From NCBI GenBank assembly GCA_965246785.1, contig CBDFFM010000030.1, positions 1 to 64,000 of the forward strand: 64,000 bases of DNA. The letters are read 5' to 3'. The notes under the pieces were generated by a model. It saw only the letters and a list, made by a program, of their open reading frames with translations. It made no database searches and was not told the origin of the DNA. This DNA comes from UBA1952 sp965246785 (lineage in GTDB: Bacteria; Bacteroidota; Bacteroidia; Chitinophagales; Chitinophagaceae). Below, in pieces: positions 10,656-19,216 of this stretch. A program made the translations under genes and the position numbers. Position 1 is the stretch's first letter, and every line of letters starts with the position of its first letter.

Positions 10656-11426
10656 ATGTACACCGCTATCCACGTTGACGACGACCCCCGCTCTCTTGAC
10701 CTGATGCGGCTGGCGGCCTCTGAGCTGCCCGAGCTGAACCTGCTGGCTTCTCTGGACAGCGGCGCGGCGGCGCAGGCCTGGCTTTCCGAAAATAAAGCGG
10801 ACATCATCTTTCTGGATGTGGAGATGCCGGAGCAAAACGGATTTCAGGTAGCGCGTGAGCTGGCGGCCTATTCAACCGACATCGTCTTTGTAACGGCTCA
10901 TGCGGATTTTGCCGTGCGCGCCTTTGAAGCCTGCGCGCTGGACTATCTGGTAAAACCCATTTATGCCGAGAAGCTGCAGGCCTGCCTGGCGCGCTACGCC
11001 GTGCGCATGGGCAAGCGTCAGGGTACGGCAGCGCCGTCCCCGGTCGCCGAGCAGATGCAGGAGCTAACCAGCAACTACCTGCCGGAGAACGCCTATCCGA
11101 AGCGCATCTTCGTGAGCATGATTGGTGAGATACGGGTGATAAACCTGGACGAGGTTATTTACTTCGGTGCAAGCGGCCCATACACTAAAATCTTCCTGGC
11201 ATCGGGCGAGGTTGTTACCTGCAGCGAGACCATTAAATCGTATTCAGAATCGCTGGTGCGGCATCCGGATTTTGTGCGCATTCACCGTTCTTACCTCATC
11301 AGCAAGAAGGCCATCGCCTCCATACAGCGCAAAGACGGCAACCACAATGTAAAGATGAGCAACGGCGATGTACTGGCCATTGCGCAGCAGCGACGGGGTG
11401 AGATTTTTCAGCAGATAGCGAGCTGA
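10656..11426 (+). CDS. LytTR-family response regulator
   Basis: A 256-residue regulator directly behind its kinase. The receiver domain spans about residues 1-115 with the acidic pocket D8-D10, phospho-acceptor Asp54 (FLDVEMPEQNG), Thr80 and Lys100. The C-terminal LytTR DNA-binding domain (about 150-255) contains LDEVIYFGASGPYTKI and VRIHRSYLISKKAI, typical of the family. LytTR proteins bind paired direct repeats about two helical turns apart and usually activate surface-protein genes. All conserved residues are present and there is no lesion, in contrast to the broken paralogous pair at 19.7-23.5 kb. Confidence 0.95.
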   Translation: MYTAIHVDDDPRSLDLMRLAASELPELNLLASLDSGAAAQAWLSENKADIIFLDVEMPEQNGFQVARELAAYSTDIVFVTAHADFAVRAFEACALDYLVKPIYAEKLQACLARYAVRMGKRQGTAAPSPVAEQMQELTSNYLPENAYPKRIFVSMIGEIRVINLDEVIYFGASGPYTKIFLASGEVVTCSETIKSYSESLVRHPDFVRIHRSYLISKKAIASIQRKDGNHNVKMSNGDVLAIAQQRRGEIFQQIAS

Positions 11427-11462
11427 CTATAACCAGAACCTCATTTGTGGAGATGGGACTCG

Positions 11463-12200
11463 CTACTTTACGATAGCTACTTTGTCAGCGAAAAGCACCG
11501 CATTTCCAGACGTAAGCCTGGCGGTATAATTTCCAGGGGGCAAGGCGGAGATATTGTAGCTGTGTGTTTCCTTGCCGGTGCCGGTTGTGAAATCATCCTT
11601 TAGGACGATACGACCCTGAATGTCAAAGATGCTAAAGGTGCAAGGCACACTGCCTGCTATGGATGAATAGCTCAGGTAAAGCGTGCCCTCCGCAGGATTT
11701 GGAAATACAGAAGCGGAGCTCAGGATGGCGCAGGTGTTCGTGACGCTGATGGTGTTGCTAAAGCTTTCTTTGCCTGAATGTTCTATCAATGCAAGGCGGT
11801 AGTAGTTATTGCCAGGCACCGGGCTGCCATCCGTAAAGCTATACTTCCGGCTGCCCACGGCCTTGACAAATGCAAGCGCCGAAAAGCTACCGCCATCCGT
11901 GCTGCGCTCCATGCGAAAGCCAGTATAGCTGCCCTCATTGGCAGTGCTCCAGGATAGCGCGCTTGTGCAGGATTGAGGTCTGCCGGTGAAGTTGGTGAGG
12001 GCAATAGGGAGCGGGGTGCCGGTGGTTATTTGCTTGGAGAGGCGGTTGCCGAGTTTGTCGTAGGTAAAACTGTTGTTGAGGCTGCCAAAATTAGCTGCTG
12101 TGATCTGAGACTTACGACTATAAGATAGTTGCTGAGCAAAACCGTCAAATGCGCCAAGAGTAAATGATACAATAGAAATAATTATTTTAATATGTGACAT
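11463..12200 (-). CDS. Small T9SS-sorted protein with an RHS-like YD fragment
   Basis: I start at the ATG at 12200, which gives a signal peptide (MSHIKIIISIVSFTLGAFDG, cleaved near FAQ) and leaves a 16-base gap after the RHS gene; a longer frame would overlap that gene. A short segment SFTYDKLGNRLSKQ, a lone YD/RHS-type repeat, is followed by the LTNFTGRPQSCTSALSWSTA beta-sandwich often seen before sorting signals, and a T9SS type A sorting domain (ASVFPNPAEGTLYLS ... FSIFDIQGRIVL ... ALPPGNYTARL). At 245 residues it is nearly all export module. Lying right after an RHS protein that lacks its own sorting domain, it looks like a detached or satellite C-terminus. It does not look like a typical immunity gene. 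Confidence 0.85.
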   Translation of the reverse strand: MSHIKIIISIVSFTLGAFDGFAQQLSYSRKSQITAANFGSLNNSFTYDKLGNRLSKQITTGTPLPIALTNFTGRPQSCTSALSWSTANEGSYTGFRMERSTDGGSFSALAFVKAVGSRKYSFTDGSPVPGNNYYRLALIEHSGKESFSNTISVTNTCAILSSASVFPNPAEGTLYLSYSSIAGSVPCTFSIFDIQGRIVLKDDFTTGTGKETHSYNISALPPGNYTARLTSGNAVLFADKVAIVK

Positions 12201-12216
12201 TCTAATTGTAGTGGTT

Positions 12217-15200
12217 TTAATTTTTGCCAGTTGGAATAGATATACTGCGGTAGTACTCCTCACCTTTTCTCTCGGCGTACGTTTTTTTGTAGATTTTCAG
12301 AACAGGAGTTTGAACCGAACTACCATTAAAATCTTGCTTCACCGACTCAAGTAGTATCTCAGACGGCAAATAAAGGATCCGATCCAGTTGATCTCTATAA
12401 TAAGTATCATCATTTGCTTGATGATTAATTTGAGAAAGGCCCCATGACATTGGAATTAACACAGCGGCTGCTCCGACTTTTATTGCCGCTCCGGCTCCTT
12501 TAACTGCAGCCTTTGCATCATCAACAATTGGCCACTTATCCTTTCCGTTAAAATCCACATATGTAACCGGATTATTCTCACAATACACATACAAATTCGT
12601 CCCCCAAACCGGGTCTTCGCCTAAAAATCGCCCAAGCTCCGGCTGATAGTACCGCGCACGCATAAAGTAGAGCAGGCTGTCCTCATACATCACACCGTAC
12701 TTGCCTACATACCGGAATGGATTGGCAAATCCGCTCTCCTGCACACCATACTGCTCGCCGAAAGCGCCGTACAGATAACGGTGCGTTACAGACTGGCTCG
12801 CAGACGTAACGGCAGTGGTGCTGCCCCGGTAATCCGAATGATAGTAGCTGGCTGCACCTGTCCCCGGCATGATGCGGCAAACAAGCCCTGCACCATGCAC
12901 GTAAATCGCCAACGGATTACCAAGCGTATCTGTCTCCATCAACACATTATTGTTGTGCAGCGGGTCTAACACGTAGCGTCTGCCATTACGCCGGCGGCGG
13001 GCTTCGGTGCCATCGTACTCATAGCCCGCAGTCAGCGCAGCCGAGCTGTAGCCCAGCAGGTTATCCTTTGAATCCCAGCTATAGGTAATGGCTGAGCCCG
13101 AGGTTTTGTGATTACCGTTGCTGTCCAGCGTGTAGCTCTGCCCGGCGTAGCTCTGCACGCGGTTGTAGCTGTATGCGCCGCCGACTGTGCTGCTGCTAAA
13201 GGCCGGCCACGGCAGACCACCGGGAATATTATTCGTCTCCGTCAGGTGATTACCGAGGGCATCTTTTGTAAATCCGTAGCCGGCGATAAGTGAGCCGCTG
13301 CTGAAGATATTGGCGATGCTGTCCGGCCTGCCTGCCGCGTCATAGAAGTAAAGCGCCGATGTGCCGTTGCCATTGCTTTGCTGCGAAAGCCGCCCATCTG
13401 TGAGATAGGTATATGCAGCCAGCGTATTGTTGCTGCCATCCTTCACGCTGGTAAGGCGGTTATTATCATCGTAAGCATAGTTGGCAGTGAATGCAGACCC
13501 GGGATAAATGATTTGCGTAACGTTTCCAGCAGCATCATAGCTGTACTTCACTGTATCGGCTGCGAAATCGCTGTAAGCTATGGCCGCCGGGCGCTTGAGG
13601 CTGTCGTAGCGGAAGCTCAGAGTCTTGCCGTTGTGCGAAATGGTTGCCGGCTTGCCGTCGGCGTAATACGTGTAAGCCGCATAGCCGTCAGCAGTGAGGC
13701 GGCCATCCGCATCATAGCTGTAAGCCAGCTGGGTATTGTTGGGCGAAGCATAGCTTTGCAGCGAGCCGTCCGCGTTGTAGGCATTGGTACGCGTAAAGCC
13801 GCCGAAGCTTTGCGTTGAGAGCTCATCCTGATTGTCGTAGCCTAAGCTCGTAACGTCGCCAAGCGCATTGGTGATGGAGGTCAGGTTATTGTTGTTGTCA
13901 AAGCCGAAGAGGGTAAGGATATTGCTTTGCACCGAATCGTATCGCTCGGATAGCCGGTTGTCGTTGCCATCGTAAGTGTAGCGCGTATCTATACCTGCGG
14001 CGTCAGTGGTCTTTACGATGCGGCTGGCGCTGTCGTACGAAGCGGTATTGGCGTACAATCCGGCAAGCGTTGTGCTGGTCAGATTGCCGTAAGCATTGTA
14101 GCCAAAGGCGGTGTTGATGCCGGAAGGATTGGTAATGCCGCTGACCGTGCCGTTGCCATTATAGCTCAGGCTCGTAGTGCCGATTGGCATCAGCACTGAA
14201 CTTAGATTCACACCGCTGTAAGTGTAATTCGTCGTCTTGCCCCGCGCGTCGGTATGGCTCGTAATGTCGTTTCGGGAGTTGTAGGTATTGCTCTCCGTCA
14301 GTGTCAGCCCGCCGGCGGCCTTGCTTACAGACAGCACGTTTCCCTTCGCATCATAGCTTGTTGTAATGGTGATGCCACTGGAAGAATCCACAATCACGGT
14401 GGGCTTCTTTGGATTGGCAGCATCGCCGTAAACCGCGCCCATACGCATACCGGAGCCGCTCAGCGAGCGCAGGTTGCCCCACTTATCGCGGCGCGTGGCG
14501 CTGTACAGGGTCTGGCTGCCCCGCTGCGTGCTGACCACAGCGGAGACAGAGGGATTTGCGCTGCTGCTGTAATCCGTTGTGAGGGCTACATCGCGCTGAT
14601 AGGTATTGTTCGCCCTTGAGCTTGTCAGCTTGCGCTTGGCGTAGGTGTTATTGATTTCATTGCCACGCGGCAGCTTTATTTTAAGCAGCAGATGCGCGTC
14701 CAGGGGCGTTTGTCCATAGAAATACTGATAGCCCTTTCCGGCAGCATCCGTGTAGCCGGTCAGGTCGCTGAGGCTGTCGTAGCTAAACGAAACGTTGCGG
14801 GTGATGTTTCCGGTTGCGGCCGCAACGCCTGTAATCTGATAGGGGTGGCTTGTGTCTGTGTAGGTGAATTGCAAAGCCCTGCCCGCGGGGTCGGCAACGG
14901 CCGACAGCACGGGGACATTCCCCTTCATGGTGTAGCTGAGCGAAAGGAGGTTGCCATGCCGGTCGGCGACGGCGGAGAGCGGCGCAATAAAGGCTACCGA
15001 CGGTGCGATGAATACGGGATTAAACTTAAAGACGCTGCCGTCTTTCTTTAGAATCTCATATCCGTTGCTGCCTACATACAGCGAGTCGTAAACGCCGTAA
15101 GTGGCGCAGAGGTAAGGCGCACCCGTACCTGCGGGCAGCCGGTAAAAGTGATAGCTGCCGTCCGGCCAATGCACCAGCAACCGGTCGTCGGTATTTACGG

Positions 15201-17628
15201 CGGCAGTATCGCCGAAGACAGGCACGATATACGCGTTGTAGCTGTGCGTCCAGCCCGGCCCGATAGCTTGTTGCGCATAGACCTTGCCATAGAGTGGTGT
15301 GCTGCGCTCTGTAAACTCGTCCGGCAACTCAAGCGAGGATGAATTGTAAGCTTCGCCAAGCTGAAGCGGCAGTAGTCCATTGATGGCAAAGCTAGTCTGG
15401 GTATATTGATTGAAGGCGCCGCCATCCATACCCGGCAGTTGCGACAGATTGAAAGGAGTTTGCAGATGCGGCTCGTAGAAATCGGAGTCATGCACCGTAG
15501 GCTTGCGCAGTTTTTGCAGCATCCGGTAAAGGATAATAAAAGCCTCGTTGCGCGTCAGCTTTTGCTGTGCGTTGCCCGATGCATTGAACATGCCGGAATT
15601 GCCATAGACAATGCCGGAATCTGCCAGCGTCTTCACCCAGGGGTAGACATATTCGCCCACCTGGATGTCTGTAAATGGCGACACACCGCCAGATGCGCGC
15701 GGAAGGTTCCAGGCCTCGGCAAAAACCTTTGCTGCGTCTTTTCGCGTGATTGAATCGGAAGGGCGGAAGTGGGCGAAGGAACGGGTGAAGGGCGAGATAC
15801 CGTCGCCGTACTCCAGGTAGCTCAGGACTTTTGCCGGCTTGTAGTAGTAAATCGTGCTGTCCTGAAGGTCATAGAAAGGAGTCGGGAACTTTTCAGCGGG
15901 CGTGGTTGTGTTGCTGCCCAGCAATCCGAGATAGACGATTTTAGCAAGGTCGTGGCGACGGATGGGCAGCAGATTCCATGCGGCGTCCTGCGTGTTTTGG
16001 ATGATACCGAGGTTGCAGAGGTAGTTGGTGGCGGCGAGGATGAGGGTGTCGGTGGGTGGGGCGGTTGACCAGGTGATGCAGGAGCCAGCAATTGGTGAGC
16101 AGGCGGGGCCAACCTGTGTAGGTATGTTTCTGCCGCCACCGAAAATGCCATTAGTTCCGCTTCCTATACCAACCTGACCGTTCATGTTTGCGCCCCAAGC
16201 GAAAAGGGACTGATTATTAAGCCCAAGGCTGTGTTGATGGCCAGCAGCTACATGTTGCCATTGTGAAGCAGAAATTTGAGTTGGAACCATAGTAAGGTTT
16301 CCGCCGGCGCCAGTTTGACCCCAACCGCCCGCTCCCCACGCCCAAAGTGAACCATCTGCTTTGACTGCAATGGAGTGAAAAATACCAGCACCTGCCTCAA
16401 TCCAAGCATTTGATGAACTGATTTTTATTGGAAAACTCCTGTCTGTTCCCGTACTATCGCCTACCTGTGAAACCGGATTATAGCCCCAAGCCCATAAGCT
16501 GCTATCCTTGCGGATTGCAACACAATGGTTGTAAGAAGATGCAATTTTGTCCCAAAGATTTACAGTTCCGATTTGGGTAAAAACAAACTTATCGGTAAAA
16601 GTGCTGTCGCCCAATTGTCCAACTCCATTGTAACCAGTTCCCCATAGCGTCCCATTAGATTTTATCGCATGAGAATGGGAAAAGCCGGATGAAGCAGCAA
16701 CCCAATTGGTATCAATTCCTATTTGAACGGGATAGCTTTTGTTGCCGTTCACAGGCAATGCAGGATTCCCAATACCAAGTTGTCCCCCGCTATTACTTCC
16801 CCATGCCCACAACGTGCCATCAGCCTTGATAGCCAGAGAATGATTATAGCCAGTTGATACGTACTTCCATGTGCCACTAGTATTCAGTTTGCGTGGGACA
16901 TTTCTGCTATTAGTTGTTGAATCTCCTAATTGCCCGGACGCATTATTGCCCCAAGTCCATAATGACCCATCCGATTTCAAGGCAAGAGTGTGATTGCCTC
17001 CTGTAGCAAAATCAGTCCAAGTATTATCGTTTCCAATTTTCGTGGGTATCGCTTTGGTAACGAATGTGCTATCGCCCAATTGACCACCTACGTTCCATCC
17101 CCAAGCCCATAGCGTACCATCCTGTTTTATGCCTATTGAAAAACTAGAACCACCCGAAATTTTCTTCCAACAACTTACTGCTATCGGTTGCGAGCTTATA
17201 CAAAGTTGAAAGGTGTCATTACTGCCCACCACAGTGGATGTCCTCATCACCCGAACCAGAAATGTATCGCCAATAATCATGTTAACCATACTTAACGAAT
17301 CATTGCCGGTGTATAGAAACGTAGGTGCACTGCAAGAATCCCCATAGACAGTTACGCAGAGCCCCGCTGTAAGGCTGCTATTCAGCGTCCTAATCTTTAG
17401 CACATTATCTGTAGCCACAAACTTATACCATACATCTGCATAGGAGCTATAGCCTGTAGGCGCCGCTACAGACGATGAAGATGCGCTGTTCAACGTGCCA
17501 GTGACAGGTTGGCAACTGGTGTTGACAGTCAGCGTCGCCGCGCCGGAGCAATCGTCATTCGCTGGCGCTTGGGCGAATGTGTTGCTTGTTATAGCGAGAA
17601 AAAAGAGAAGTACAGATATTTTATACAT
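12217..17628 (-). CDS. RHS-repeat protein with RCC1 section, SLH-like domains and toxin-like C-terminus
   Basis: The ATG at 17628 gives a signal peptide (MYKISVLLFFLAITSNTFAQ); a TTG nine bases upstream is less likely. Order along 1,803 residues: a Cys-containing beta domain (to about 150); seven RCC1-type repeats (about 150-515, e.g. IKQDGTLWAWGWNVGGQLGD), enough for one propeller; S-layer-homology-like units (about 535-720, FRPSDSITRKDAAKVFAEAW and FTDIQVGEYVYPWVKTLADS); YD repeats (about 770-1650); and the RHS core end (YGVMYEDSLLYFMRARYYQP ... GRFLGEDPVWGTN). The last roughly 110 residues after NPVTYVDFNGKDK are unrelated to the repeats: an Ala/Gly-rich hydrophobic stretch, then a charged tail ending SIPTGKN. 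In RHS families this position holds a variable, often toxic, domain enclosed in the YD shell. I see no recognised catalytic motif and no sorting domain. RCC1 and tail sections are AT-richer than the YD section, suggesting mosaic origin. Confidence 0.93.
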   Translation of the reverse strand: MYKISVLLFFLAITSNTFAQAPANDDCSGAATLTVNTSCQPVTGTLNSASSSSVAAPTGYSSYADVWYKFVATDNVLKIRTLNSSLTAGLCVTVYGDSCSAPTFLYTGNDSLSMVNMIIGDTFLVRVMRTSTVVGSNDTFQLCISSQPIAVSCWKKISGGSSFSIGIKQDGTLWAWGWNVGGQLGDSTFVTKAIPTKIGNDNTWTDFATGGNHTLALKSDGSLWTWGNNASGQLGDSTTNSRNVPRKLNTSGTWKYVSTGYNHSLAIKADGTLWAWGSNSGGQLGIGNPALPVNGNKSYPVQIGIDTNWVAASSGFSHSHAIKSNGTLWGTGYNGVGQLGDSTFTDKFVFTQIGTVNLWDKIASSYNHCVAIRKDSSLWAWGYNPVSQVGDSTGTDRSFPIKISSSNAWIEAGAGIFHSIAVKADGSLWAWGAGGWGQTGAGGNLTMVPTQISASQWQHVAAGHQHSLGLNNQSLFAWGANMNGQVGIGSGTNGIFGGGRNIPTQVGPACSPIAGSCITWSTAPPTDTLILAATNYLCNLGIIQNTQDAAWNLLPIRRHDLAKIVYLGLLGSNTTTPAEKFPTPFYDLQDSTIYYYKPAKVLSYLEYGDGISPFTRSFAHFRPSDSITRKDAAKVFAEAWNLPRASGGVSPFTDIQVGEYVYPWVKTLADSGIVYGNSGMFNASGNAQQKLTRNEAFIILYRMLQKLRKPTVHDSDFYEPHLQTPFNLSQLPGMDGGAFNQYTQTSFAINGLLPLQLGEAYNSSSLELPDEFTERSTPLYGKVYAQQAIGPGWTHSYNAYIVPVFGDTAAVNTDDRLLVHWPDGSYHFYRLPAGTGAPYLCATYGVYDSLYVGSNGYEILKKDGSVFKFNPVFIAPSVAFIAPLSAVADRHGNLLSLSYTMKGNVPVLSAVADPAGRALQFTYTDTSHPYQITGVAAATGNITRNVSFSYDSLSDLTGYTDAAGKGYQYFYGQTPLDAHLLLKIKLPRGNEINNTYAKRKLTSSRANNTYQRDVALTTDYSSSANPSVSAVVSTQRGSQTLYSATRRDKWGNLRSLSGSGMRMGAVYGDAANPKKPTVIVDSSSGITITTSYDAKGNVLSVSKAAGGLTLTESNTYNSRNDITSHTDARGKTTNYTYSGVNLSSVLMPIGTTSLSYNGNGTVSGITNPSGINTAFGYNAYGNLTSTTLAGLYANTASYDSASRIVKTTDAAGIDTRYTYDGNDNRLSERYDSVQSNILTLFGFDNNNNLTSITNALGDVTSLGYDNQDELSTQSFGGFTRTNAYNADGSLQSYASPNNTQLAYSYDADGRLTADGYAAYTYYADGKPATISHNGKTLSFRYDSLKRPAAIAYSDFAADTVKYSYDAAGNVTQIIYPGSAFTANYAYDDNNRLTSVKDGSNNTLAAYTYLTDGRLSQQSNGNGTSALYFYDAAGRPDSIANIFSSGSLIAGYGFTKDALGNHLTETNNIPGGLPWPAFSSSTVGGAYSYNRVQSYAGQSYTLDSNGNHKTSGSAITYSWDSKDNLLGYSSAALTAGYEYDGTEARRRRNGRRYVLDPLHNNNVLMETDTLGNPLAIYVHGAGLVCRIMPGTGAASYYHSDYRGSTTAVTSASQSVTHRYLYGAFGEQYGVQESGFANPFRYVGKYGVMYEDSLLYFMRARYYQPELGRFLGEDPVWGTNLYVYCENNPVTYVDFNGKDKWPIVDDAKAAVKGAGAAIKVGAAAVLIPMSWGLSQINHQANDDTYYRDQLDRILYLPSEILLESVKQDFNGSSVQTPVLKIYKKTYAERKGEEYYRSISIPTGKN

Positions 17629-17975
17629 CCTTCGCAAAGATTATTAGGCAAACATCCTATCAGGATAAACAACAAAAGGGTCGGCTTGCACGAAACCATT
17701 CGTTTCAGACACGAAACCATTACCGCATTAGATGCACTCCCCTTTTTCATCTCCTCTGCACGCCGACAGAGTCTTTGCCAGCCGGAGAATCCGGTTGACT
17801 TCCAGGAATTGCCAAGCCGAACGAAGGGCTGTAGAAACGGAGCCGTGCGGACTTACCGCCTCGTTTGCGCAGTGGGGAAGGGCAACCTTAATGCCAATCA
17901 CTATAATAGCACCGTCGCTGAGCCTTGCCAGATATTGCGACAAATGATGTTTAGCTGTAAAGAATGCAAGATTGG
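17629..17975. other. Intergenic region upstream of the RHS gene
   Basis: About 350 bases between the RHS start and the small minus-strand gene at 17976-18161. It should carry the RHS promoter if the gene is not read from upstream. No convincing coding frame or repeat is visible; a 71-codon minus-strand frame (17728-17943) has no recognisable features. Confidence 0.35.
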
Positions 17976-18161
17976 TTACCCGGCATCCTTCGCAGGCTGC
18001 TCAGATTGTAGATTGCCCGCAATTTCACTTTTGTAAATCTCAGCCATCTCGCTCACGTGGTCGCTCGGGCCACTGTCTGCAGCATCATTGGTCGTACGTT
18101 CCGTGTTTGGGTAGCTGCTGTCAGTGTAGCTGTAACCTTCGGGCGCGTTGTCTTTTCCCAT
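17976..18161 (-). CDS. Very small hydrophilic protein
   Basis: Starting at the ATG at 18161 the product is 61 residues, Ser/Thr/Asp/Glu-rich (GKDNAPEGYSYTDSSYPNTE...), with no membrane segment or signal peptide. The frame extends upstream but would overlap the next gene. Spacing of 35 bases from the gene upstream suggests co-transcription in a run of small genes leading to the RHS gene. I do not recognise it; a role as an accessory or immunity factor would be speculation. Confidence 0.4.
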   Translation of the reverse strand: MGKDNAPEGYSYTDSSYPNTERTTNDAADSGPSDHVSEMAEIYKSEIAGNLQSEQPAKDAG

Positions 18162-18196
18162 AAGAATGGAGTATTTAGATGATAATGAAAGCTTAA

Positions 18197-18358
18197 TCAG
18201 TCCTTTACCTGCCAGCCGCACTTGTTGCAAGACCAATAGACCTCACCGCGTGGGCCGGTATGGTCAACACTGAAGTAAGTGTTGCCGAAGTTTGGGCATT
18301 TAATGGGCTTTCCAAAAATTACAAGGGTATTTCTCAACAGTTTTGTAATGGTTTTCAT
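18197..18358 (-). CDS. 53-residue zinc-ribbon-like protein
   Basis: An ATG at 18358 opens a 53-residue frame: a basic amphipathic N-terminus (MKTITKLLRNTLVIFGKPIK), then CPNFGNTYFSVDHTG and YWSCNKCGWQVKD. The CxxCG knuckle near the end and a C at the equivalent upstream place resemble a small zinc ribbon, but the usual second cysteine of the first knuckle is Phe here (CPNF instead of CPNC). It belongs to the run of small minus-strand genes upstream of the RHS gene. Being very short, it is easily missed; the clean reading and the Cys pattern support it. Confidence 0.55.
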   Translation of the reverse strand: MKTITKLLRNTLVIFGKPIKCPNFGNTYFSVDHTGPRGEVYWSCNKCGWQVKD

Positions 18359-18445
18359 ATTGCTGCCGTGTAATTAAAGATGAAAATGTTTTAACAATGT
18401 ATATATAAAACTGAAAGTGAGGATTGATTCTCCGTTTTTAAACGA

Positions 18446-18664
18446 CTAAGCTGACAAATTTTTTTGAAGCAGTTTGATTAGTCCAAGTGCAATCGGCAAT
18501 CCGAAAAGGATAGCCCAATTCTGCGCAGCGTATGGCCCTTCTATATAATACCTAACAAATTTTCCTTGAAAGATATCCGCAATCAACATGAGGATTATTA
18601 AGGTAAAAATGCCAACACCAATGCGGTAAATAATTCCAATAATGTTAGCTAGTGGGGTATTCAT
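18446..18664 (-). CDS. Small two-helix membrane protein
   Basis: A 72-residue protein with ATG start and two clear hydrophobic segments (IIGIIYRIGVGIFTLIILML and WAILFGLPIALGLIKLL) separated by a charged linker, so an inner-membrane protein. The base composition is AT-rich like its neighbours. It starts 13 bases after the secreted-protein gene upstream, so the two are probably one transcript. The family is not recognised. Small membrane proteins beside RHS loci can be immunity proteins, but here it lies upstream of the RHS gene, not behind its C-terminus. Confidence 0.6.
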   Translation of the reverse strand: MNTPLANIIGIIYRIGVGIFTLIILMLIADIFQGKFVRYYIEGPYAAQNWAILFGLPIALGLIKLLQKNLSA

Positions 18665-18677
18665 ATAATTATTTGAT

Positions 18678-19115
18678 TTAGTTTATGCATCCCCCGCTAC
18701 ATCCTCCAGAAAATCCACCGCTGTCACTGATTTTCAACCATTGTTTACCGCCATTTCCATCAATCAAAAGCTGACCTTTTATCCAGAAGCAATTGCCGGA
18801 TAATGAGCCAGTCCAAGAAACTGTCATAGGAATAGTGAAGGTGCCAGCCGATTGACTCAAGCGCACTTCGCTCCAAGACACATCGGCGCTTAAATTATTT
18901 CCACCATACGAAGAGCAACAGCGCATGAGTTTGTTGGCAACAGCAAGTCCAGTCTGCTCTATATCTTTTTGCAAGTCAGTATTAGTTGAAAAGTCTATTG
19001 TTGTTCCGCCGCCTGCACCCATTGATTGATTGGTAGCACCTGGGAGTCGCATTTGCGCAGAGCAATGAGTTTCAACCAAGATAAAAAATGCAATAATTGC
19101 AATATGAATTTTCAT
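18678..19115 (-). CDS. Secreted Gly/Cys-rich hypothetical protein
   Basis: 145 residues with a signal peptide (MKIHIAIIAFFILVETHCSA, cleaved near SAQ). The mature part has a Gly-rich start (GATNQSMGAGGGTTIDFSTN), a CC pair in a helix-like stretch (ANKLMRCCSSYGG), a beta-rich middle (VRLSQSAGTFTIPMTVSWTG) and a Cys/Gly-rich end (GGFSGGCSGGCIN). The six cysteines outside the signal peptide suggest disulfides and a periplasmic or surface place. No sorting domain is seen. It heads a tight pair with the membrane protein downstream. Confidence 0.65.
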   Translation of the reverse strand: MKIHIAIIAFFILVETHCSAQMRLPGATNQSMGAGGGTTIDFSTNTDLQKDIEQTGLAVANKLMRCCSSYGGNNLSADVSWSEVRLSQSAGTFTIPMTVSWTGSLSGNCFWIKGQLLIDGNGGKQWLKISDSGGFSGGCSGGCIN

Positions 19116-19216
19116 AATAAATTGCTTTGAGAGATGAATACCATTATTTGGTTGATTCAGTATGAAAATGCTGCTAATAGTGAATTTGTACTGGTAGATT
19201 TTACACTGCGTAGTCG

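Noticed and set aside
13378..13818. Long plus-strand frames antisense to the RHS gene, and similar ones over the adhesin (e.g. 5485-6150)
   Set aside because: They mirror the repeated codons of the genes on the other strand, show no start context, domains or signal peptides, and lie fully inside well-supported genes.
12600..15200. Regular repeats that at first resemble a CRISPR-like or tandem array
   Set aside because: They are YD/RHS codon repeats of variable length and sequence without constant repeat or spacer lengths, and no cas genes are present.
17509..18036. 175-codon plus-strand frame at the RHS 5' end
   Set aside because: It overlaps the RHS signal-peptide region antisense, and its translation shows no coherent domain; the minus strand gives better small genes.
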